From Phoronis australis (lineage: Eukaryota; Phoronida; Phoronidae): DNA of 64,000 bases. Numbering within the stretch: the stretch's first letter is position 1; every line of letters begins with the position of its first letter. Below, piece by piece: positions 23,567-58,006 of this stretch. Location of the stretch: positions 222,270 through 286,269 of the forward strand of contig NMRA01000452.1 in the NCBI GenBank assembly GCA_002633005.1. The letters run 5' to 3'. The notes beneath the pieces were generated by a model, which saw only the letters and a list, made by a program, of their open reading frames with translations, searched no databases and was not told the origin of the DNA. The translations under genes were made by a program, and so were the position numbers.

Positions 23567-26500
23567 ATGCCAAGCTTTCCAGGATTGTCCTTGAGTTCGC
23601 TGAAGAAGCACAAGGCGGTAAGTTTTAGGGTTTTGAGGATCTCATGTAAGTTACGAACTTTTTAATTCAATCATAATGCCCGTCAACAGGTCAATGTAGC
23701 CAATTTGCCACTTCTGGGTCACGTTAATTTCGGACCACTTAGAACTAAATACGGTGGCACTAAGGCTGACTAAGCCATTTCTCAATCTTTTCAGAGTGAC
23801 CATGTAATTCTCTTGGTTTATCCTTGCATCACATTTTAAAGCTGTAGTGCAGCTAGTTTATACCACAGGCGTTCTTAGCTTCTGATCGTCCCCAATACAC
23901 GACTATAAACTGGGAGTTGTCAAAATGTTGGGAGTCGTCAAAATGTTGGGAGTCGTCAAAATGTTGGAGTCGTCAAAATATTATTGTTGTATTACTATTA
24001 CTGCACAGGTTCACTAGTTATGCCTCACGGAGAGTACTTACAATGTACGGCCAATCTGTACGGCTGAAAGCCTAAATAACCAGCTTCCACCAAGGTTCAG
24101 ATTTGACAGGCCAAGTTCCCGGGTTTGCAGATGTTTTTATGATGGTACCATCCAGGAAACTATCAAATAGACCAATCACAAGACAGCACAGGATGGACGA
24201 ATGATGTTGAATGTTACAACACTAGGAGTCGTCAAAATGTTGGGAATCATCAAAATGTTGGGAGTCGTCAAAATGTCTTGGTGTTTGCTAACATATTTGG
24301 TGAAAATTTGTTTTTGGTTAATATAACCTTTAATGAAGTATAATGTAAGGTCTCACTTGATCCTTAGGCTTAGTTGCCAGACCGCCTGCGTGAGTTAGGT
24401 CGAATTGTGTGCAAATTGAAATCAAAGCTACGATCATCTTGGCTAAGCCCAGACTTACGATCTTTGGTACAACGGGCCTCAAGTGTTTGATATAATTGTC
24501 ATTTTAAGTGATATTCTGGCACTGTGACTGAAGCTATAATTGTTACTCGTCTATGTTCCAGCTGATTCCCCTTCACATGTTCACTGCTGCTGGTATGACC
24601 TGGGCGTTTTTTTACTTGGCTAGATTGTGTTATAACAGTGAAAATGCCAGGTAAAGTATGCAAACAGTAGAGATACTTGTGAATCTAAGTTAGATAGTTC
24701 AGTGTGGAAAGAGATAGACAAAGTCCATTGATTGTCAACTTCTGTCTATCATTTGCAATGTTTACTAAATCTGTATGTTTTCTGGACACGCATGTTTAGT
24801 CAATGTCGTAGTAAGTTTTCCTAGAAATAATTTTTGTGACTGCTGTCTAGGAAATACACATTGTTGCTACCCACAAAGTGGTGTTCTAGTCACGTGGACA
24901 CCGTAATAAGATTCTGTGATCATCATGGATTATACATGCTGTAGTTTTACGGATCTCAAATTAATTCTTCAAAAGTTGTGTCCTTTGTAGCCAACTAGTA
25001 TCACCTCCAATTCCTTTTTATGTTAAATTCGGAAAGTACACAATACTTGTGGTGAAGGGTTCTTTTTTAAAAGCCTGGAGCTATTCCTTTGCCCACTCGC
25101 AAAAAATTGGTAATTAAGATGAGGTCAGACATACCTACTGAACGAGATGATCAACTTCCTGCCACAAGAGTTGACAGTCACTCAAGACTCGCGCGTCGTT
25201 GATCTAGGTTAACACAGATTGAAGTAATCAGGAAATCTTCGTTGTGCTTCAACGAAATGTGGGCTGTTGATGATGTACTGTTCATATGTTCGCAGTTGTC
25301 CAATCACAGTCAGCTGTTGAGCATGTTCAGAAGTGGGGGAATTGGCCTTGATTGGGTTAGTTGATTTTAGGTCAGCAAGGAGTCGGGTGTCAAGTTGATG
25401 TGTCCGAAATGACTGTTAGGGACCAAGATAGGCAGCCAACCTTTCTGAATTCACCTCCTTGTCAACACTTGCGTCTTTGTCTAGTACTGTAGCATCTTCA
25501 TTTCACCAAGTTGTGGTCAGATGTCCACTTGCACGTTTGAATTAACAATTCCTGCCACTGTGTTTGCAGGTGGTTTAACAAGAAAGAGGGCCATGCTTGG
25601 GAACTGACTGGCATCAATCAACAAAGAAAAGTGAGATTGGTTTTCTTTAAAAAATAGTTGTTAAATCTGTTTTACAGCATCCCCGGTTTACAANAATTCG
25701 CCGAAAAGCTTCTGGCGTACAGAGCGCCTATAGCCTCTACATCGCCTCTGCTTCGGGCCAACAGAGGCGATGGTCATTGCCTACGGACCACTTAGAACTA
25801 AATACGGTGGCACTAAGGCTGACTAAGCCATTTCTCAATCTTTTCAGAGTGACCATGTAATTCTCTTGGTTTATCCTTGCATTACATTTTAAAGCTTTAG
25901 TGCAGCTAGTTTATACCACAGGCGTTCTTAGCTTCTGATCGTCCCCAATACACGACTATAAACTGGGAGTTGTCAAAATGTTGGGAGTTGTCAAAATGTT
26001 GGGAGTCGTCAAAATGTTATTGTTGTATTACTATTACTGCACAGGTTCACTAGTTATGCCTCACGGAGAGTACTTACAATGTACGGCCAATCTGTACGGC
26101 TGAAAGCCTAAACAACCAGCTTTCACCAAGGTTCAGATTTGGCAGGCCAAGTTCCCGAGTTTGCAGATGTTGTTATGATGGTACCATCCAGGAAACTATC
26201 AAATAGACCAATCACAAGACAGCACAGGATGGACGAATGATGTTGAATATTACAACATTAGGAGTCGTCAAAATGTTGGGAATCGTAAAAATGTTGGGAA
26301 TCGTCAAAATGTTGGGAATCGTCAAAATGTCTTGGTGTTTGCTAATATATTTGGTGAAAATTTGTTTTTGGTTAATATAACCTTTAATGAAGTATAATGT
26401 AAGGTCTCACTAGATCCTTAGGCTTAGTTGCCGCACCGCCTGCGTGAGTTAGGTCGAATTGCGTGCAAATTGAAATCAAAGCTACGATCATCTTGGCTAA

Positions 26501-29092
26501 GCCCAGACTTACGATCTTTGGTACAACGGGCCTCAAGTGTTTGATATAATTGTCATTTTAAGTGATATTCTGGCACTGTGTCTGAAGCTATAATTGTTAC
26601 TTGTCTATGTTCCAGTTGATTCCCCTTCACATGTTCACTGCTGCTGGTATGACCTGGGCGTTTTTTTACTTGGCTAGATTGTGTTATAACAGTGAAAATG
26701 CCAGGTAAAGTATGCAAACAGTAGAGAAACTTGTGAATCTAAGTTAGATAGTGCAGTGTGGAAAGAGATAGACAAAGTCCATTGATTGTCAACTTCTGTC
26801 TATCATTTGCAATGTTTACTCAATCTGTATGTTTTCTGGACACACATGTTTAGTCAATGTCTTAGGATGTTTTTGTGACTGCTGTCCAGGAAATACACAT
26901 TGTTGCTACCCACAAAGTGGTGTTCTAGTCACGTGGACACGGTAATAAGATTCTGTGATCATCATGGATTATACATACTGTAGTTTTACGGATCTCAAAT
27001 TAATTCTTCAAAAGTTGTGTCCTTTGTAGCCAACTAGTATCACCTCCAATTCCATTTTTATGTTAAATTCGGAAAATACACAATACTTGTGAAGGGTTCT
27101 TTTTTAAAAGCCTGGAGCTATTCCTTTGCCCACTCGCAAAAATTTGGTAATTTCCTTAAGGTGAGATCAGACATCCCTACTGAACGAGATGATCAACTTC
27201 CTGGCACGAGAGTTGACAGTTACTCAACACTCGCGCGTCGTTGATCTAGGTTAACACAGATTGAAGTAATCAGGAAATCTTCGTTGTGCTTCAGCGAAAT
27301 GTGGGCTGTTGATGTACTGTTCATGTATGTTCGCACTTGTCCAATCACAGTCAGCTGTTAAGCTAAATAACATGTTCAGAAGTGGAAGAATTGGCCTTGA
27401 TTGAGTTAGTTGATTTTAGGTCAGCAAGGAGTCGGGTGTCAAGTTGATGTGGCCGAAATGACTGTTAGGGACCAAGATAGGCAGCCAACCTTTCTGAATT
27501 CACTTCCTTGTCAACACTTGCGTCTTTGTCTAGTACTGTAGCATCTTCATTTCACCAAGTTGTGGTCAGATGTCCACTTGCACGTTTGAATTAACAATTC
27601 CTGCCACTGTGTTTGCAGGTGGTTTAACAAGAAAGAGGGCCATGCTTGGGAACTGACTGGCATCAATCAACAAAGAAAAGTGAGATTGGTTTTCTTTAAA
27701 AAATAGTTGTTAAATCTGTTTTACAGCATCCCCGGTTTACAATGTTGGTCGACTTTAAATGTTTGCTTGCTTGCAACAGTGCTTTACATGAGGCCTAAGC
27801 CCGCTTAATTGCACGAATAGTAAAAGTTTCATGCCTGTCTCCATAGCATAAAATACTTGGGCAAAACACCGTTATGAAGTACGGTTGTAGTCAGGTTTTG
27901 GCATCATGTTGGTTAGTGCACTGTACAGGCGTATATTAGAAACTAGGCCAACATGCTTATTTAAACTCTAAATGATGGACTGTTGTGGTAACATCGCAAC
28001 ACTGTGATTAGACCTTACAGCCGTTATTATGCGTTGTGTTCGCATCATTTCCAGCCAGAATTTAGCGAATCCAAAGTGAATCCGGGAATTGACCATCATG
28101 TTAACCGGTGTTATGTCCGTTTTCTTTTTGTTTGTACTGTACACGTTGTTTAATAAACTGTTCATTCTTATTTTGTCTTACTTTGAATTCGGCCATTTTT
28201 TACCCCCCTAAGCAGCGCTCAAGACGACTTTTAATGCATTAGCTGGTATTGCAAAACATGTCTTGAGATTTTTTGGAGTATACACGTGTGGCCATGTAGC
28301 AAATACAGGATAGTAAATTGGCAGGTGCGCTACAGACTAGACGGTAAATTTTGACAGTTGAGAGTATAGCAGACAAATTTTAGAAGTAAAATATCAGGAG
28401 TGTTCTCATGAAAAATTCAAATTTAAATAATTTGGGAGGATGATGAAAGTTCCCACTTATGCACTGAACCCGAAGATCTTGGCACGCACTGCACATTAAC
28501 GGAAAGTTTTAGTCATCTTCCACACTACCCAAATTATACAACTCGTGCAACCTATTTTCACGAGAATATTTGTTTGCCAACCCTTTTTCACAAGCAAAAT
28601 ATTTGGACACGAATGATCTGTCTCGTTTCGTATAAAAAATGGAGTTTTCCTCGACATTTGGTTTCTTTCGTTGTTAGTGTTGTTTCACGATGGTCCAGTT
28701 CTTATCTCCAGTTAACTTCGTTACTGTTGTCATATCTATGAAGATGTTGCCCATCATATCGAGGAGAATTTGTGCCCCAGTGGTTTGAGCTTCGCACTCC
28801 TGTTTGGGAGACCCTAGTTCAAATGCTGGCTTAATTGTCGGGCTATACAGAATTGCACAGAGATGTCTCCTACTCCTCTGAGCTCGGTCTTAGCGGATGT
28901 ATGCAAGGGAGTGAATGTGAACCTGGATATAATGCAAAACCGACGTCAGAGGAGGTGTTAAAAAATTATATCTTCTCTTTGCAGTTTTACTCACCCATTC
29001 GTGATTATTCTAAAGAGAAATTCCCCGACGAGCGCCCGGACATTTCGGAATACAGCAAGAAGCTGATGAAAGAATACGCCCAGCGTAAATAA
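23567..29092 (+). CDS. NDUFA4: Cytochrome c oxidase-associated subunit NDUFA4
   Basis: Four exons: 23567-23617, 24562-24650, 25570-25630, 28985-29092 (stop TAA 29090-29092), all GT-AG with matching phases, giving 102 residues. The protein has a short Lys-containing N-terminus (SLKKHKA), then a hydrophobic helix beginning LIPLHMFTAAGMTW that should span the inner mitochondrial membrane. WFNKKEGHAWELTG and FYSPIRDYSKEKFPDERPD follow, matching the W-N-K and FYSVN-DYSK...ERPDF blocks of human NDUFA4 (81 residues). About 16 extra residues extend the C-terminus. NDUFA4 was first assigned to complex I and is now placed in cytochrome oxidase. Exons 2 and 3 recur at 26616-26704 and 27619-27679 as a haplotype artefact. 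The repeated block is 150 nt and in frame, so automatic annotation could wrongly give a protein with a 50-residue internal duplication. Confidence 0.9.
23921..24285. repeat. 18-bp (gggagtcgtcaaaatgtt) minisatellite flanking a repeat insertion
   Basis: Three to four copies at about 23922-23980 and three at about 24226-24281, in NDUFA4 intron 1, bracket a roughly 240-bp segment shared with PSMA2 intron 1. The second haplotype shows the same at about 25970-26020 and 26262-26330 with different copy numbers (four units instead of three on the right). Confidence 0.85.
23990..24225 (+). repeat. Dispersed repeat A, copy in NDUFA4 intron 1
   Basis: The segment from tgttgtattac through actgcacaggttcactag to gttacaacac also occurs (second haplotype) at about 26020-26262, and in PSMA2 intron 1, where it is split by another element (33868-33941 and 34925-35093). 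The ends have a weak inverted similarity (TGTTGTA), so a small DNA element is possible. Confidence 0.75.
25694..25694. other. Single N, probable contig join in NDUFA4
   Basis: The first haplotype copy ends here; the next contig starts inside a family B repeat. Confidence 0.85.
25695..25783 (+). mobile_element. Partial snap-back repeat (family B) at NDUFA4 haplotype boundary
   Basis: Matches 59660-59762 and, inverted, about 58822-58910: aattcgccgaaaagctt through ggcgatggtcattgccta. The other haplotype lacks it; there the sequence runs straight through at 23730/23731. The contig apparently broke inside the element. Confidence 0.75.
28771..28830 (+). repeat. Possible tRNA-derived SINE head in NDUFA4 intron 3
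   Basis: tgccccagtggtttgagc resembles a tRNA A box and agttcaaatgc a B box, spaced about as in a tRNA. No intact cloverleaf was established, so a degraded SINE is more likely than a tRNA gene. Confidence 0.3.
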
Positions 29093-29571
29093 AGCGGAAC
29101 ATTTCAATCGTATGAACTACTCGTATTCACGCACATATATAATAGATCTATGTTCAATGTAGACATATCTCACATCCTGTTATGCCAGTAGATATTCTCT
29201 TGAAATACGATTGTGTTTAATGAGTGTAAAATTGGTTTTTAATTCCTAGTGTGGAGAAAGAGTACAGATTATACGGTATAAATGAGGTTTGTTTGGAATA
29301 TGTTGAGTAGTTTCGTTATATCTTTGATGTCAATGCAAAAATTAAGCTGAGCAATCGATAATCATCGTTTTTGTACATTAAGCAATATTCCCGTGTTCAG
29401 TGAGAATACTCGTTGTAAGTGAAACGCACATTTGTTGTTACGAGTCTCCATTTACAGTTGGTCTTGTCTATTGTCATAAGTTCGGTGAAAGTGCCGATCA
29501 GAGTCGCATTCAGTTTCCGCTGCCAGTGAATATGTAATGAGATTTCAAAGAGGTTGATATGTGTGGTTATG

Positions 29572-29577
29572 AATAAA
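29572..29577 (+). promoter_or_regulatory. NDUFA4: NDUFA4 poly(A) signal
   Basis: AATAAA about 480 bp after the stop codon. Confidence 0.6.
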
Positions 29578-29599
29578 TTGTGATTTTAATTGAAAAGGT

Positions 29600-30415
29600 A
29601 CAATTTTGTTCTTTGCCAAGACATGAATGTTAACAAAAATACTGCTATACCCACACTCCCTTACATACTCTATACAACATCTAATATTTTGACTTAACAC
29701 TCCATCATATTCAGGTTAAGATTGGGACATACTGTAAACGGCCATCAGTAATACGTGCTTTGCAACTGTGGAAGGAAACCTGCGAGTAAAAGAAACAACA
29801 CATAGAGGCAAGTGACCATGGGTCAAGTGAATTCAGTCCAAGTTCCCATGGAGACGTCGTAAATGCGCTTTGAATGAAGAGTCCCTCGAGTGTAGATAGC
29901 CAAATCTCATTTATTACTGGAAATTACGAAAAGAAGCTGTGGAGACTAAAATTACAGGTCACATGATATGACTAGTGTATTGTGTGTAGGTCACAAGATG
30001 TGACCCACACATTGTGTGTAAGAAAACTAATGATTCTTGCTTATAACATATCAATGTGCTGACTAAACACATATATACTGTGACTATTTTGAATGAAGCT
30101 GTTTTTTATACAACAAAGGTTTGAAATTTATTTGCTCCATCTAGTGTACAACCACAGAACCATTTAGCTGTCAGTCATAGTGCTGTCTGCACATAACATA
30201 ACAAATTCCGAATTCCTACTTCACAAAGTTCAGTTCAGGGATTTCAACAATTTTTCATTCCATGTGGTATCACTTCCACTCTCATAAAAATCTAAAGGTG
30301 GTTCCAGGACATAATCTCTGAACTCTACTCAGATTTGTAATTTGACCGATCATGCTGCCCAAATCGTGTACAAATGTGTATGCTTACTCAAAGTGTGACA
30401 TGCAGTTGGTTATTT
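29600..30415. other. Intergenic, nothing recognised
   Basis: Between the 3' ends of NDUFA4 and MRPL32 (tail-to-tail). No coding exon or named repeat was recognised. A minus-strand AATAAA (tttatt at 30416-30421) at its right edge is the nearest candidate poly(A) signal for MRPL32; another is at 30127-30132. Confidence 0.4.
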
Positions 30416-30509
30416 TTTATTTGAGTTTTGAGTACAGAGATTCCACTCAAGGTCTGGGAGACACCTCATCATCCATGCCAGTGTCGGCCTTTGTAGTCCT
30501 GACCCCTCA

Positions 30510-33239
30510 TCATGACTTCCTTCCCTTGATCAACAAGTTGTTCGACCACCATTGTGGTCTCGGTTTTGGCATCTCCACAATATACTTTCCGCCAAACAGC
30601 GGCTTATCTTTGCCCTCTCCCTCGTACAAGTATACGACCTCTGACCTTGGAGCATCGTAGTAATAGTCGTCATGGTTTGTGTTCTCTCGCATCAACTTGG
30701 TCTCCTCCCTCACTTTTTCGTAACAGTTCCCTGTGAGATATCAATATTGTAAGAGCAGTGACTACCAACATTACCACAATATTGTAAGAGCAGTGACTAC
30801 CAACATTACCACAATATTGTAAGAGCAGTGACTACCAACATTACCACAATATTGTAAGAGCAGTGACTACCAACATTACCACAATATTGTAAGAGCAGTG
30901 ACTACCAACATTACCACAATATTGTAAGAGCAGTGACTACCAACATTACCACAATATTGTAAGAGCAGTGACTACCAACATTACCACAATATTGTAAGAG
31001 CAGTGACTACCAACATTACCACAATATTGTAAGAGCAGTGACTACCAACATTACCACAATATTGTAAGAGCAGTGACTACCAACATTACCACAATATTGT
31101 AAGAGCAGTGACTACCAACATTACCACAATATTGTAAGAGCAGTGACTACCAACATTACCACAATATTGTAAGAGCAGTGACTACCAACATTACCACAAT
31201 ATTGTAAGAGCAGTGACTACCAACATTACCACAATATTGTAAGAGCAGTGACTACCAACATTACCACAATATTGTAAGAGCAGTGACTACCAACATTACC
31301 ACAATATTGTAAGAGCAGTGACTACCAACATTACCACAATATTGTAAGAGCAGTGACTACCAACATTACCACAATATTGTAAGAGCAGTGACTACCAACA
31401 TTACCACAATATTGTAAGAGCAGTGACTACCAACATTACCACAATATTGTAAGAGCAGTGACTACCAACATTACCACAATATTGTAAGAGCAGTGACTAC
31501 CAACATTACCACAATATTGTAAGAGCAGTGACTACCAACATTACCACAATATTGTAAGAGCAGTGACTACCAACATTACCACAATATTGTAAGAGCAGTG
31601 ACTACCAACATTACCACAATATTGTAAGAGCAGTGACTACCAACATTACCACAATATTGTAAGAGCAGTGACTACCAACATTACCACAATATTGTAAGAG
31701 CAGTGACTACCAACATTACCACAATATTGTAAGAGCAGTGACTACCAACATTACCACAATATTGTAAGAGCAGTGACTACCAACATTACCACAATATTGT
31801 AAGAGCAGTGACTACCAACATTACCACAATATTGTAAGAGCAGTGACTACCAACATTACCACAATATTGTAAGAGCAGTGACTACCAACATTACCACAAT
31901 ATTGTAAGAGCAGTGACTACCAACATTACCACAATATTGTAAGAGCAGNAACATGCTTACAGGCCTGAGTTTAAAACAAAACAAACTGGTTCCATACCAC
32001 AAATTGTGTGCGCTTCATGCCAATGGCCGCACTCTAGACAAGCTATGATGTTTTTCTTTGGCAGCGCGTCTTCAAAATGCCCTTTAATTCCAAACATGCG
32101 TGTCTTTCGCTTCTCTCGAGTTCTCCGACTTTTCGGTACAGCGTAGAAGAATCCATCGCCCAAAATAGACTCGAGAACACTCTTTCCTGTGGGTTCCACT
32201 GCCTCATGCATTGCAGGATGATCAACCACCACCAGAGCTGGTGTATATCCTGAAAATAGAATTAACAATTGAGTAATGGGAAGTTACATGTCGGTGTTGT
32301 GAAGTTTTTAAATCCACCAGCTTTCGATCTCATATCGAGACCTTCGTCAGGTGGAATGGCAGATAACTGGAGCCTTGTCTGTGCCTGTGATGTGCCATAA
32401 GATGTGACTTTAGGATTCCAACAGGAATCCTTCCATTACTCATATTCTAACAAAGTCAGTGACATGAACAGCCATTCTATAATTGATAATTGTTAAACAG
32501 TTTAGCCAGAAAAATCACCATGCAGTGGTATACAGCGACATCACGCTTGCTGTAAAATGGTTATTGAATTTAGTGCCTGGTTAAGGATTGATAAACTGAT
32601 ACAGGAATGTTTCTTAAATCTCATCCTTAGCCATTTTAATTTGTAAATTTGTGATCCCGAACTGGCTTCAAATATCCAGAGCAGCAAAGTTTGATCTGAA
32701 ATTCGATTCACTACAATTAAAATACTAAACCAGACAATCACAAAATAACGGCCCCGTTATTTAGTGGATGAAACTGTTTCTCTAAATCAGGGTCCATTAT
32801 ATCGGACTAGTGGAGTAGTGCGCAAGCCACGTATATTTTAATCTGTCTGCAAACTTGTGCACTCATTGTCATCAATTTCGGTTCTGATACATCCATAAAC
32901 CACTGGCAGTAATTTGGCAACAAATGATAGCTTCTGTTTGACGCAGGCATCAGTTTGGCTCACCAACCCGAGCCAAATTGAGGTGAGCCAAATCACTTTG
33001 GCACAGGCATCAGTTTGGGCTGCAACACCAACCCAACAGGGAATTCAGCAGGATTAGATAAATCGAGAAATATTTCAAGGAAGAATCTTCAAGTTTGCAA
33101 TGATGAAACGTCACGCTGAGGTACAGAGTCTGGTTTAGGAATATTTATTATTACCATGAGGAGGTACTCGCATCATTTGAAGGATCCTCGCCTCTAGAAG
33201 AGAAAGAAACCTGTAACATTTCGTGATTGCCGCAGCCAT
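30510..33239 (-). CDS. MRPL32: Mitochondrial large-subunit ribosomal protein L32 (bL32m)
   Basis: Three exons: 33239-33155, 32249-31998, 30730-30510 (stop at 30512-30510), phases 1 and 1, giving 185 residues (human 188). The N-terminal part (Met-Ala-Ala-Ala-Ile-Thr-Lys..., Arg-containing) would act as a mitochondrial presequence. The mature part contains SILGDGFFYAVPKSRRTREK, like the SILDSIFWMAAPKNRRT block of human MRPL32. The zinc ribbon is CLECGHWHEAHTICGNCY, with both CxxC pairs intact and the last pair split by intron 2. The tail YEKVREET...VVYLYEGE also matches. The protein is a structural part of the mitochondrial 39S subunit and in other animals is processed by the m-AAA protease. 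It is head-to-head with PSMA2. Intron 2 holds a 35-bp satellite array and an N. Confidence 0.92.
30743..31948. repeat. 35-bp satellite, 34.5 near-perfect copies, MRPL32 intron 2
   Basis: Unit beginning aatattgtaagagcagtgac, exact 35-bp period from 30743; all copies look identical on reading. It stops after 16 nt of unit 35 at the N (31949), so the contig ends inside the array and the true copy number is unknown. It is the most homogeneous repeat in the window. Confidence 0.97.
31949..31949. other. Single N, end of satellite array
   Basis: Separates the 35-bp array from unique MRPL32 intron sequence 48 bp before exon 2; array length is therefore unresolved. Confidence 0.8.
32311..32351 (-). 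repeat. Short hairpin, possible retroelement tail signature
   Basis: On the minus strand, ccacctgacgaaggtctcga followed by tatgagatcgaaagctggtgg forms an inverted repeat (ccacc...ggtgg, gtctc...gag-like centre). Similar 'gacgaagg...gaaag' hairpins occur at the ends of some dispersed retroelements. The family was not identified. Confidence 0.3.
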
Positions 33240-33553
33240 CGTGTTCTTCAACGTAGTTCAATTTTAGTCGGCAGGTAGCGCTTGCAAGTGTAGTAGTACA
33301 ACGATACTGATTGGTCAAATTCGCACCCAATTAACATTTACTTTTTGTGTTTTACTTTAACAGCTCTGTTAATTAAGGCTTTGTTTTTTCTGCTTTTATG
33401 GAAACTATTATGATTGCTTCCCCAAGCAGCACAACTCTTCAAATAAGCTAAGACAAAGCCAGTTTTTGGAAGAAAGTCGGGTGACCGTGATCTTGTTTCA
33501 ACCAATGAAACCTCCCTTAACAATCTTCTAATCAGCCTCGTCTTAGAACCAAC
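33240..33553. promoter_or_regulatory. Bidirectional promoter MRPL32/PSMA2
   Basis: 314 bp between divergent start codons, no TATA box seen. The MRPL32 start lies in ACGATGGCTGCGGC, again YY1-like. The arrangement matches the divergent PSMA2-MRPL32 pair of vertebrates. Confidence 0.6.
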
Positions 33554-43821
<10,268 letters not shown>

Positions 43822-46283
43822 TAGTCACCTGAATATAGACTTTAAATATAGGAGACATGAAAATGCATCGTGATGTTGACTTTTGTTTATAAATATTTCT
43901 CATTTCATTTGTGGATGTATTGTGACCTTCAGTTCATACTGGCGGAGCTTGTAATGTGAATACATTGTATTAAATCTTTGTCCTCTTGCGTTTCTGTCAG
44001 TTCAGTAACAAAGTATATTAACATATCCACTGTGCAGCCGTTAATAACCATGGTAACGGAATGGTGAAATATGCCTCGTCGCTTGACGACTTACAGCAAC
44101 TTGCATTCCTGTAGGGCTTTAATGCAGTGGGGTATTTCTACGCATTTTTATAATTTTTTGTGACCATCATGCTGTCAAATTGTCACTGCTATGTGGTGGG
44201 ATATTGAAATGATCCACAAAAAATGCAATACCTAAAAGCTTCAGTCTCTAATTAAATCCTAGTATGTAATTACATCCCAGTCAAGTCCTGCCTTCCTCAC
44301 CAGAATTAGAAATTTGGTTAAGGGAAAGACACTTTTGTGCACAATGGTAGTCGTGTTCAGAGATTTCCTATTGGGGAAATCCAAAAACGGGCTTTGGCAT
44401 ACAACAGACATTCCATGTACAAGTCCACACGTTCGTGTTTCTGAGCAGCTTTCGGCTCCTATCAACCACATGGGCTTGCAAAGGAGACAAATTGAGTGTG
44501 TGTGGTTACCTGAGCGGATACAGTAAGTTAAATGCCATGTTAAAAGAAAACAAAGTTTCCATCCAAAATCACTTATACATTGTTTTCTGATATTTATAAA
44601 TTAAAGCTGGATAGACTTCAAACCCCTTCTCACCTGTCAGTAATTACCTGAGTAATCAACGAAATGCACCTACCAATCACCTTTATCATAAAAAAGTAAA
44701 AAGTGGACTAAAAAACTTGAAAGAATGCGCCACAATTTGTTTTTACAGATTCCCAGAATGCATTAGCTGACACCAACATTTTTACACCTTTTCCAGCAAC
44801 CTGATAGCGTTAAGAAATTCCAAGAAAATGACTGTTAATTACAAAAAAAACATGATTAAGAAACAAAACATCAACAAAGTAATGATAGTTTCATCAGTTA
44901 ACATTTGCACCTATAGTCCACTTTACACACTCGGGACATTAATTGTTAACCAAACCTTTCAGGTGCTGTTTTCATTCATAGATAACACAATATAACTGCA
45001 GGCGGTCTGATACACGTACTAGACGCGTGCAGGCCATGCATGTCAGCGCATTGCACTGATCTTCTGTTATCATTTTTAGATAACACAATAACATGAAACA
45101 ATAATATTCCAACAAGAGAACGAGTCTCCCAAATTTTACAATGAACACACTGAGTAGTGCGCTACAGTTAACAAATTTACAGTAAACAATGCAATCCAAC
45201 ATACATAACGTATCAACAACTTTCATCAGTTACAGAAGGCACATCTAAAAAGCCTCCGTCGTCTTCATGCAAAAATGTTCTAGTTAGTACCTTAGGCATC
45301 ACGACATCAAAATGAAAAAATAGCATTCTACACGATTGTGTCATACCAACCACTAAAATTCCCCATTTCCCAATTTCAAATTCTACGTCAATAACATGTT
45401 TGCAACCTTGCTTCCAGTTAGAAAGTGACTGGAATACTCTGTGGACAGAGCCAGCCCAATGACATGCAACTACAAAAACTACACTAACATGTCACGGCCC
45501 CTGTCTAATAAGTGAGAACTCTGTGACCCAACATAACCTGGCAGGTGAATGTAAGTGACCAAATCCAAGTGTCACAACCACCATATCAACAACGTAACAC
45601 TGTCTACACTTACTGGAGCTATAAACCCAAGCTCAGTTAATAGCCCACCTTCCATTATAAGACTGAATTCATTTTGAACTTTGCTCAGAAGAGAAGTGAT
45701 TTTTGACCTTGAGAAGAGAAATTTGACCTTGAGAAGTGACTTCTGACCTAGAGAAAAGATTTCTAACCTTGGGATGATCTCACATTATGTTATTGCTAGA
45801 GGCCATGATTGATGCAGAAAATAACATGCTGTGTCAAGCTAACTTATTAGCCTGAGGCCTTCTTCATGAACAGTGACTTTAATAGGACTTGTGTTAGAAA
45901 TTTAGTCTTAGGCTCCACACGACTATGAAATATACTTAATCTCATTTGAGCAACAGCACAACATCTCTGAGAATAAACACATGACTGCTAGTTACTGAGA
46001 TGTCTATATAAACTGTGATGCGCTCATTATTCCTCGACTAAATCTTTATTCAGCAATTATGACGCAGGAGTGTCAGACCAAACATCTGTCTTAAGTGTTA
46101 AGTCACGTTTCACGAAACAAAGGGTCCTAGTCTCAAGTAATAACAAAATAACAAAACTTCCCAAGTCCAGTAATCTCTTCTCAGAAAGGTACACATTGGG
46201 ACCAGATTTGAAATGGTGGATGTTCTAAATCAAATTTTACTTTTTTGAGAGAAGCCAAAATTATTGCTACAGCTTTAAATGGT
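43822..46283. other. Intergenic between convergent PSMA2 and AGPS
   Basis: No coding exon recognised; ORFs here are short and unlike known proteins. ATTAAA at 43969-43974 serves PSMA2. A minus AATAAA (tttatt at 46045-46050), about 235 bp beyond the AGPS stop, is a candidate AGPS signal. 45688-45775 is a degenerate tandem repeat of about 24 bp (ttgaccttgagaagagaa). Confidence 0.45.

Positions 46284-58006
<11,723 letters not shown>

Larger units (their letters stand above)
23731..27742. repeat. Tandem haplotype duplication at N 25694 (NDUFA4 exons 2-3)
   Basis: 23731-25693 and 25784-27742 are allelic-looking copies of about 1.96 kb with scattered substitutions and small indels. The first ends at the N. 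The second begins after 89 bp of a dispersed repeat (25695-25783). Exon copies differ silently (CTG versus TTG at the first codon of exon 2). Confidence 0.85.

Noticed and set aside
28771-28830. Functional tRNA gene
   Set aside because: A and B box-like motifs only; acceptor and anticodon stems could not be paired, so listed as possible SINE instead.
30743-31948. CRISPR-like regular repeats
   Set aside because: Repeats are contiguous with no unique spacers, in an intron of an animal gene; it is a satellite.
44259-44526. Overlapping ORFs on both strands between PSMA2 and AGPS
   Set aside because: No similarity recognised and both strands equally open.
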